Part shown: positions 10,701 to 18,361 of the stretch, in pieces | How positions within the stretch are numbered: the stretch's first letter is position 1 | Layout: every line of letters starts with the position of its first letter | Source of the DNA: Galerina marginata | Taxonomy: Eukaryota > Basidiomycota > Agaricomycetes > Agaricales > Galerinaceae | DNA length: 64,000 nucleotides | Assembly (NCBI GenBank): GCA_023014335.1 | Contig: JAECYW010000004.1 | Location: 3,348,001 to 3,412,000, forward strand | Direction of reading: 5' to 3' | Notes under the pieces: generated by a model | Seen by the model: only the letters and a program-made list of their open reading frames with translations | The model's database searches: none | Told to the model about the DNA's origin: nothing | Program-made: the position numbers and the translations under genes

Positions 10701-11515
10701 CTTCTTCCGTAAACAGCAACGACATGTTGAATCTTAGTTTCTCCGGACGTTTACCAGGAGCAGGAGGAGCGAGCATGAGCGCGTATCGCGTAGCTGCTGT
10801 AGAGTTGAAGGTCCCAGAATAAGTGGGCGGCGTGGGACTGGAAGATGAGGATGAGGAGGCCTGCCCCGATTTGCTTTGGGGTTTGGTGGAATTACTTCGG
10901 GATGAACTTGGTTTACTTGATGACGCCGAGGACGGGGGTGAAGTCGTTGACGAAGCTGCACTGGAAGATGGTGGCCCTCTACTCTGAAACTCCCGATATC
11001 TCGTTTTAAGTCTCTCCAATGGCCGAGCAGACTTCTTGATGCCCTTCCGGTAAATGGAATCAGCTTCTTGTCTCCTAATCCCACAACGTCAGTCGGGTGA
11101 TCCAGTTCATGGTCAACAAAACTCGCCTGCTAGTATTCTCCAACAAATTTGCGTAGTCCTCGTAAAGTGCTGAATACGACGTCCCAATATCATGGTCTAC
11201 CAAATACGCATAGATCGCGATCGCTCCAGCTTTATCCATCTGCCTTGCATAAAGAGCCCACAACTTCAAATACCGTAGATCTGTCTTGTAAAGCGAATCT
11301 TCCTTAAACTGTGTCGTTGCCTCTTTCAAGAGGTCCACAAGCCCAGAATTGGAGTCGCTTTCTCCGTAGTTTTTGATGGTCCATTGTACGAATTGATGGT
11401 ATACCGCTAGCGGGTCATCTTCTTCATTGAGAGCAGTGGCAAGTCGGGCCTTGTACTTCTGACGTTCGCGCTCGCGGTCTGCGTTGGACCCAGTTTCCCT
11501 GCTGCGCGATGCCAT
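7715..11515 (-). CDS. BUB1: Spindle-checkpoint kinase Bub1
   Basis: Exons on the minus strand are 11515-11127, 11074-10281, 10229-10168 and 10117-7715, giving 1215 aa. Residues 1-135 form the Bub1/Mad3 TPR region, completed across intron 1 by IYRKGIKKSARPLERLK. A GLEBS-like Bub3-binding motif (TVTINTKEALADVFGMY) lies near residues 325-345. The middle is Ser-rich and then shows degenerate FxPF repeats (AFTPFQDE, FTPFSD, FTPFKD, FKPLVD). The kinase domain (about 870-1215) has GEGGFGTVF, VALKVV, HGDLKIDN and DFGRTIDM, the Bub1-type catalytic pattern. No KEN box was seen, so this is Bub1 rather than Mad3/BubR1. It acts at kinetochores in the spindle-assembly checkpoint. An acidic run is inserted in the kinase N-lobe. 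Intron 1 (11126-11075) needs a GC donor (gcgagt). Confidence 0.93.
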
Positions 11516-11596
11516 GGGTAGCTGGATATGCAAAAATGCCTCACGATTAGCACGAGGTCGAGGTTGGAGTTCAAGATGGCCTTGTTTAGTTCAGGA

Positions 11597-11607
11597 ACGC
11601 GTCGCGT
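11597..11607. promoter_or_regulatory. MCB-like element upstream of BUB1
   Basis: ACGCGTCGCGT lies about 82 bp upstream of the BUB1 start codon. ACGCGT is the MluI cell-cycle box bound by MBF-type factors in yeasts. The match is seen; function is inferred, and ACGCGT occurs elsewhere in the window at about chance density. Confidence 0.35.
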
Positions 11608-11895
11608 TGGAGTGGCACGTGGTCGTTATTTGCCTCGGCCCGGGGCTTTGTCACCCCGGCGAGTCCGAGACTGTCCGTTGTCTCTGTCCTACTCTCTCTG
11701 TCTTATGATTCTGTTGAACGAATCGACTGGGAAATCTCAGACCATGCTCGACAATCTACCTGAGGCTGGGACTGACGAACACAACCCATGGCAATACGCC
11801 ACTCCACTAAGCTTCGAATTCGGCGACCGCACTACCGCACTGCACCTCTCATTGGCAACAGAAAGATATTATTAACCTGGCTTTTTTGTACCCTC

Positions 11896-11903
11896 TATAA
11901 ATT
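11896..11903 (+). promoter_or_regulatory. TATA box of 7TM gene A
   Basis: TATAAATT followed by CCATGCGAATAAGGCATC. The same block occurs at the same distance upstream of paralogue C (26003) and in weaker form upstream of B (23595). Confidence 0.55.
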
Positions 11904-12063
11904 CCATGCGAATAAGGCATCTTGGGTGTTTTCCTCTTCTTTTCCCTTCAGACTCGGTGGAGACCTGGTGGCTCTTTTCTGGTTGTCCTTTCAATTTTTT
12001 TTCTTGGGTCGACAGTCCAGGATCTTGTCGCTTTATTCATCGACCTTCCTTCTACATCCAGTT

Positions 12064-13492
12064 ATGGATTCCCTCGACCCCGGCAATGGTACGCCCGGAG
12101 GTCCCATATTTTCTACGAAAGGTTAGTCCATTATGCAGAGTAATCTCTGGCATTGGCCACTAATTTATATCGAACTGGAACAGGGCTCGCAGACCCTCTC
12201 GGTACTTCCACCGAAAACTTTCGAGTTGTGGTCGCCTTCGACTCCATATCTATTGTGGCCATAATTTTCCTACCCATTATTATTCTAACAGCCGCATTCT
12301 CGTCACGTATTGTGAGAGTATCGACTTGGTTCATGGTAGTGGGCTCTATGCTCATGATCAGCGTTGCAAATGTGCTGTTATTGGGTCACCAGACAGGACC
12401 GCTACCTCCTCGAGCGTTGTGTCTCGTACAGGCTATGCTAATGTATGGGTACCCTAATTTGTGAGTCAACGGGTTTCAAGTTCCTTTTCGACAAGAATAT
12501 TCAGGTTACTGAGCTATGACTGAATAGAGCTTCCTTTGCTGGTGTATCTTTCATGATTCATGTTTATTTATCAGTTCGTCTGGCGTTAAGGACAGGCTCA
12601 AAACTGTCGAAGGCCTCCGAGAGATGGGTGTGTAAATCTGTTTATATTCACAGATTGCCAACATCGTCTCTGATTTCCTGTTTCGATTATTTTAACAGCT
12701 TTGTATTATCCCGTGTCTAATGTTCTTGGCGACACTCGTGGAAGTCTTAGTTGTGAGTATCATCAGCGACGAGTATTTGTTGGTCTTCTTCTGATTTCCT
12801 TACAGATAGGATCATTGAACAGTAAAAAAATTAAGCGAGACCCGTCTGGCGCCTACTGTGATTTCATAACACCTGTCCCGTAATATATTTTTCCATCACT
12901 CCGTGGCACCCCCGACTGACGAACGTTTCTCTTGTGTTGTAGGTACTTGAAAGTTAGCCTAATTCTGTTTGCTGTCCTAGTAATGTTTGTGCTACAAGGT
13001 CGGCATACCACCCATTCAGCAGCAATTCTTCAAGTATAAATACTCGAATTTGAGCGCTTATAATACTCAAGATTAGGCAGGGTTCAAGAGGGCTGGAAGC
13101 CTTCCACCCAGCCGAACACGTATCAATTGACGCGGTTGTTCGGGTATGCGTGTTCAACTTTGCCTCAGTACTAGTTATAGTGTGAGTTCCACCAGAACAC
13201 GCCTACCTCAGCCTCGTCCTTTTCGGCTAACTATTTTCTTACCATTAGGGTATCGTTTATCCAGTCCTTCCCGCACAGAATTCCAACGTTAAATTTTCTT
13301 TCGATCTTATCGAAAGCTCTTGTCCCATTTTGCGCTGTCATTGTTTTTGGGACCCAGAGGGTAGGTTATGTGAACTCTCGGTTTTTCGACACCAAGTTAC
13401 TGATTTTCATTACACGTCTGTTTGTACAGGACCTGTTGCATGTTTGGATGTTTTGGAGGAGGCCTCCGCTAAGTAGTCACGACCCATTGTAA
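12064..13492 (+). CDS. Seven-transmembrane receptor-like protein, paralogue A
   Basis: The nine-exon model is 12064-12121, 12184-12460, 12528-12627, 12699-12752, 12806-12879, 12943-12998, 13055-13181, 13249-13360 and 13430-13492, giving 306 aa in frame. Exons 2-5 (277, 100, 54 and 74 nt) match paralogues B and C, exon 2 of C being 9 nt longer. Seven hydrophobic segments are visible, for example FDSISIVAIIFLPIIILTA, TWFMVVGSMLMISVANVLLLG and LVPFCAVIVFGTQ. Family signatures are RDPSGAYC, HPAEHVS, FGTQR and a tail with W-MFWRR. The layout (short N-terminus, seven helices, short C-tail) suggests a GPCR-like plasma-membrane protein. It is not an evident Ste3 pheromone receptor, and no ligand or G-protein coupling is shown. 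The intron at 12999 has a GT donor where B and C have GC. The upstream ORF at 11788-12126 overlaps the promoter and is not coding. Confidence 0.75.
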
Positions 13493-13767
13493 AATACCCA
13501 AACTCGTAAATCCAGGTAGTTGCTGACAGGTCCATCCACTAACGGTGTCAATGCCTTGTCATTCAGGCGTATGTCTTATGACCAACGAGAGTTCTCATTA
13601 AAGCCCAAAACCGCAGGCAAAGGTTATCGTTTACCCGAACGCAAGCACCTATAGGATGTTCCCACCTCTGGGAATAAGAAGTATATATATCGAAGGTTTC
13701 GGCACTGATTATATTAACGCAGACTACTTTTGGCTTCAAACTCCTAACAGAAATCCTTTACCACCAA

Positions 13768-14251
13768 TGATCCTGCTTTTACTTGAAGCTTTAACATTGT
13801 ATACGGTGTCATGGGTCTGTTAAATTTAGACAACACTTCGTGAAGTCATCTCTGGACAACATTCCTGGACCCCCTGCGAGCTCGCTATGGAAAGGTAAAG
13901 ACAACCTACAGCAGCTGGTGCAGGACATCACACATTTTATTCAGGGGCATTTCCTCAGGTTTTTAACCTCGACGCATGGGACTTCCACAAGCAGATGGCG
14001 GAAAGATTCTTCTTCTAAATTCCTTGCATTATTTGCCCAGCTTTTGCATTTATCCTTCATTTATCCCTCCCGACGCTCCCCTTCCCTGACCTAGCAACTT
14101 AAGATGGAGGTGTTATCAAAATAAAGGCATTGATTGGGGTTTGTGCATATTCCCGTCAAGTTTTCCTTTACTTACGGTGTTGTTTATAGGAAAACCAATT
14201 ATACGTCTTCGACCCAACGGGAATCATAGGATCAACAGGTATATGAGCAAA
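13768..14251 (+). pseudogene. Cytochrome P450 relic (N-terminal part only)
   Basis: Translated fragments match the start of a microsomal P450. A hydrophobic anchor reading LLLEALTLYTVSW is followed by DNIPGPPASSLWKG (the proline-rich hinge). Then come GHFL and, one base out of frame, VFNLDAWDFHKQMAERF. Finally GGVIKIKALIG and ENQLYVFDP flank an intron-like stretch ending tttatag (about 14192). Stops and frameshifts break the frame before the hinge and at 13955-13960. The I-helix, ExxR and heme-binding cysteine regions are absent. It is a decayed 5' fragment, truncated next to the retroelement-like relic at about 14.3 kb. Confidence 0.7.
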
Positions 14252-14599
14252 CGTCGGCCTTATTTAAGACTCGAGCAATGCCACCCCCGCAAAAAGCAAC
14301 TCACGTGACTGTTCGCACGCGTCGCGACGCGTCAGCTTCGCGATTACTGACCCGGGCTTGTCCCTGCCTGAGATCTCCTCCCTTACGTCTCACTCTTCGT
14401 CTACCCGAGTCTGGTTCCCGAAACCCCAGCCACTTCCTTCAGGGAACTAATACCCCAATCTCGTCGTCCGTACGTCCAATGTTGCGTCAGAAGTCGATCA
14501 CGCTCCGCCAGCAGTCATCTGGGCAGGACGGTCTGTTACCTCTCCGTCAAGCTCTCCATCCAAGACGACAGCTGCGAAAGCCAAGGGTAAAGCCACAGC

Positions 14600-15300
14600 G
14601 CCAGCCTGCAGCCCTCGGGTTCGTCTGCCGACTCGGCGGCAGCTCAGCTCCCCGATTATCTCCAACCCCATCCACCCAAGAAGGAAACCGTCGACACACT
14701 TACCAAAAGGATGGACTCCAACTGGGCGAGCATGGCCGCAAAATTGGAGGCTATCCAAGGGCGGGTCTCTGACGAAATCAACGACATTCATAGGCTCGTC
14801 ACGCAGCTCGCCACCGACGTTTCGAATTCCCGAAACATCTGCTACCATCGACACCCGCGAAGCGCTTGGAAAACTCATCAACTCCCACAACGGCCTCGTC
14901 GCGAGCATAGAGGAGTTGCAAGTTCAGCTAGTTCAGAGTGGTGTGCTGTCCGCGTCGGTCCGTTCCATCGAAAACCGCCCTGCAGCCATTGAGCAGGCGG
15001 TTGGGTCGCATGACATAGATTTCACACCAGCAGAAAAGCGGGGACGTTACGATGAGTCCAATTCCTCGGCCACGACCCAGCCCCCCTCCCTTCTATCTCA
15101 AATCCGGCTCCCATGATGGCTACCGCAGCTCCATCGGCTACACAACCTACCGCTTCCGATTCCGTCGGGGTCCTACGTGCCACCTACCCCGCCCATATCC
15201 TATGCACCTGCGGCGCCTGCGTCTACCATCTCATATGTGCCTCCGGCCGACTCTTGTACCTCTTCAAAAATTTGACCAGGTGTGGGGACTCGGTGCTGTC
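14600..15300 (+). pseudogene. Retroelement ORF1/gag-like relic, frameshifted
   Basis: A coherent coding trace passes through three frames: Ser/Ala/Pro-rich sequence, a coiled-coil-like stretch (KRMDSNWASMAAKLEAIQG, EINDIHRLVTQLATDV), then after a frameshift REALGKLINSHNGLVASIE and RSIENRPAAIEQAV, then Ser/Thr/Pro-rich sequence. The character (charged coiled coil, Pro-rich flanks) resembles gag or LINE ORF1 proteins of fungal retroelements. No zinc knuckle, reverse transcriptase or LTR was seen. It lies directly after the truncated P450, as expected for an insertion that broke that gene. Family assignment is inference. Confidence 0.4.
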
Positions 15301-15692
15301 TGAGTGAGTCCTAAAATATCGTCCATTCTACACTCGTGACATAACCTGGAAATTTATAACCTCAAACAGATGATTCGTGGAAGGCACAGCGGTCCGAACA
15401 GAGTACTGGGCAATCTGGACCTTCTTTTTGTTTCCAAAACTTGAGCAGTCTTTCCCGGCCGCCAATTTGCGTACTGCCACCCGCAGCGGTGACCTACAAA
15501 ACAATACTTTTTAACTGAGCGCAATTTCAACTCGACTGCTCAATTTCCAAGTTGCTCCCACACCACGATCCATGCGCCTAAAACAATGTACTTATACAAG
15601 TATTGACTACAAATCTGGGTCTCGTACATGTCGCGCGCAGCGTTGGCCGGCACCGCGGGTACAAAGTCTGCAAGGGGCTAAATACCTAGCCT
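15301..15692. other. Non-coding stretch after the relic
   Basis: No gene seen. The ORF at 15572-15799 overlaps the end of the minus-strand beta-trefoil gene and is not credible. Confidence 0.4.
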
Positions 15693-16338
15693 CTAGGCAC
15701 CCGGCTCTGGAATCTCTTCGAATATCCACAAATTTGCTGCAGGGGATGTATGATTATGAGATGAGAGCCAGACCGTGCTGTCTTTTCCCCATCGGTTGAA
15801 TGACAATAGAGTTGTCATGCTGTGGGGCAGAATGCTAACGCTATTCAAAGGCGATGAGAGGTATGACGGAAAATGACTGACAAAATTCATACAAGTATGT
15901 TGCTGAACTACCTGACCAGTTTATCAAGCTCCAGGAATTATTGAAACTAGTGTAGGTACTCGTCGCCACACTGTTTGGTTGGTCTGTATAGTAAGGGTAC
16001 TTGGCCTGGAGGTAAACATCATTTCCATCACTTTTTCCGGCTTCCTTTCGTAGATTTCGCATTATCCAAGTTCCGGGACTCTCAGTGCTCTCTTTTACAA
16101 CCCACTTGAAACGCCAAGGCCCATGGAGTGAGTAGGTGCTACTCTTAGCTAACCAGCGAAAGTAATCTCACCATCTGTGCGTCATCATTATTGTCGAGGC
16201 TGGTACTGACTAGACAATCGTTAGACAGTCGAACCGAAACACCATTGACATACCAGTATCTGTCCCAGTGTAGGTGAGAATATGCCCAGAAGAAACACTC
16301 CTGATTTTGTAGAGCCCTCCACTACGGATTTTGGACAT
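15693..16338 (-). CDS. Beta-trefoil (ricin-B-like) protein
   Basis: Minus-strand exons are 16338-16254, 16209-16172, 16104-15917 and 15840-15693 (or 15819-15693), giving 152 or 145 aa in frame. The start (SGGLYKIRSVSSGHILTYTG) is typical of ricin-B-like beta-trefoil lectins. Three repeats end in a QxW-like position: AQMWVV, NSWSLI and NLWIFE. These small cytosolic proteins are frequent in mushrooms. Many bind carbohydrate or inhibit proteases, and some defend against grazers. Which applies here cannot be told, and sugar-binding residues were not confirmed. Introns 1 and 2 are 44 and 67 nt. The last intron has two possible acceptors. No ORF longer than 75 codons exists, so this gene is easily overlooked. 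Confidence 0.6.
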
Positions 16339-17312
16339 GGCGAGACGACAAATAGGGTCAGCATTTCATGTTCTCTTATATGATATATCTGATCAGTTCA
16401 TGGCCATTAACGATCTGAGATTACACCAATGCCACGACTGGTGCCAGATGCCGAAATTTTCATATTCACTCGTCGCCCGTGGACAAGGATAAAGCGGTGC
16501 AATGTGACCAACCTTAATCTATGAGATCTGAGTTGGTTCCAATCTGATAGAGTACTAGATCTAGAGGACCTAGAGTGAATCAAAATGACAATTCCAACAG
16601 TCCAAAACTTCCACCACAGGAACTGTAAATTTACAGGCCGCTGTGTCTTCACCGACATGGGCCATGATGAAAGCTCGGAAGTTATATATGTAGCTTCACC
16701 AGTGCACTGGTCGCCGTATCAGAAGCGCCATTTAAGAATACCAGCATTACGACGTTCGCGGACGTGTTGTTTGGCCTCGATTGTTCTTTTTTTACACAAG
16801 TTGGTGCTGAAACCCCTGGAATCGAACTACCCAGAAACGTTTCCCAGAGGAAATCTGATGATCTATTCTAGATTTTTGCTCCCTCGGCTTCGGCTTGAAG
16901 AATGTAGGATGACTCACCAACCAGATTCCATAATCAGACGCGCAATCTACTTCTGTCGCTCGCGATTGTATCTTTCATCTCTAAGACTCTTCTCTTCCAA
17001 GTTCCGAGGGAAAGCCGAAGTTGTGAGTCAAGGCTTTTCTTCTTCTTCCAACCATACACTAAACATTGTCATCGTGCCAGAGTAAGCGCTTAAACCAACT
17101 TTCAGCTACCTTGGTTCAAATAGATTGGCTGTACACGGATTTAGGAATTTTGCCTCCTTCGACTTGGAAAGCGCCTGCGCTCCCCACGGTTCGTTCCATT
17201 TATCTACCCAGGGCAGAATGAGCCCTCTACCCCGCATACCGCCACTCACGCCAACACCCGCCCTTCAACTCGTCCCCCAATCAGTATAGAGACCCATCAG
17301 CATAGAGACCCC
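16339..17312. other. Intergenic, no gene seen
   Basis: The only long frame (16585-17085, plus) has no recognisable domain, odd composition and no support. It probably holds the promoters of the beta-trefoil gene and of the MAPR gene. Confidence 0.4.
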
Positions 17313-17778
17313 ATGGAAAACGATAACCCAGACCTTGCTCCCCCAAAGTATGATCCCATCACCACTGTGCAGCTCAGTATGTATAACGGGTCGGGAGGGC
17401 AAATTTACGTTGCTATCAAAGGTGAAATGGTTTTAAATTGTTTATAGTATAGAGTCTTGGCTAACTTTCGAATCCGTAGGAACCGTCTTTGACGTCACTC
17501 GTAAAGCTGCCTTGTACGGTCCTGGGTGCCCATACGCCGTTTTCGCAGGAAAGGATGGGTCAAAGGGTCTGGGAATGAGCAGTCTTGAGCCAGAGAACGC
17601 TGTAGCTGACTTTAAGGAACTGTCTGTGGAAGAATCTGCAGTCCTCAATCAATGGTATGACTTCTTCTCGTGAGTGATTAATTGTTCGGAGGAATTGCGT
17701 AGTCGACTCATGTAACCACCCAGCAAACGGTACAATATCGTTGGAAGAGTTGACGACCGACCTACTGCAAGGCATTAG
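17313..17778 (+). CDS. MAPR/cytochrome-b5-like heme-binding protein
   Basis: Three exons (17313-17421, 17480-17669, 17724-17778) encode 117 aa. The protein carries a nearly complete MAPR (Dap1/PGRMC-type) domain: QIYVAIKGTVFDVT, ALYGPGCPYAVFAGKD, a helical acidic stretch, NQWYDFF and KRYNIVGRV. The conserved Tyr of the GPGxPY loop, expected to ligate heme, is present. Family members bind heme and help sterol synthesis and P450s. This copy lacks an N-terminal membrane anchor, so it would be soluble or peripheral. A degraded P450 lies 3 kb away, but a functional link is speculation. Confidence 0.85.
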
Positions 17779-18361
17779 TGCTGTTTTGTAGTTACAGCAC
17801 TTCCATAATCTAATGAGAATCGACTTTTTTTATTTTTTTCCGATTTCCCGATTTAGAACTGCTTAATTTGGGTATCTAAAGCACGTACACTTCGCCTAAC
17901 GTTTGGGCGGCCACTGGGCTGCCCTACACTTGACCTCCTCAGTCGCAGATAGCGCCTAGGTTGAAGGTTCATCAAAACTCCCGCCCATGTGAAACGTTTC
18001 ACGTGTCAGGGTTTGCGTCGAGACTATCTTAGCGCCCCAGTTATGGAGCTGAACTAGACTAATTAGAGACGGGTTCTTTTCCTGTCGCTCTTATCTTTCA
18101 TCACCTTGCAACATATTCGACGTCCAAAATTTTTCTGTCGTTCTTCAGCTGCGGATGTTCTATTCTAGAATTGCCCATTTCAGTAAATCTTTCCCTCGAC
18201 TTGAAGAATACTGGGGTCCAAATTTGAATGTTATATGACATGCGCTCAACATCAGTTCCTTAGACCAAACCCCCTTGGCGAGTGCAAATTTGCTGTAAAG
18301 TAAGCCAGCAGCCCCGTTCAAGCGCTTCATAAATACTTATCTGACGACGACGCTTTTGCAG
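17779..18361. other. Intergenic with a perfect 14-bp palindrome
   Basis: GTGAAACGTTTCAC at 17989-18002 is a perfect palindrome about 360 bp upstream of the next gene and may be a regulator site. No coding stretch was seen. Confidence 0.4.

Noticed and set aside
11528..12163. Plus-strand frames between BUB1 and 7TM gene A
   Set aside because: They cover the TATA box and leader of gene A, and the equivalent region of B and C is not open in the same frame.
16585..17085. Plus-strand 166-codon frame
   Set aside because: No start context, domain, paralogue or sensible composition.
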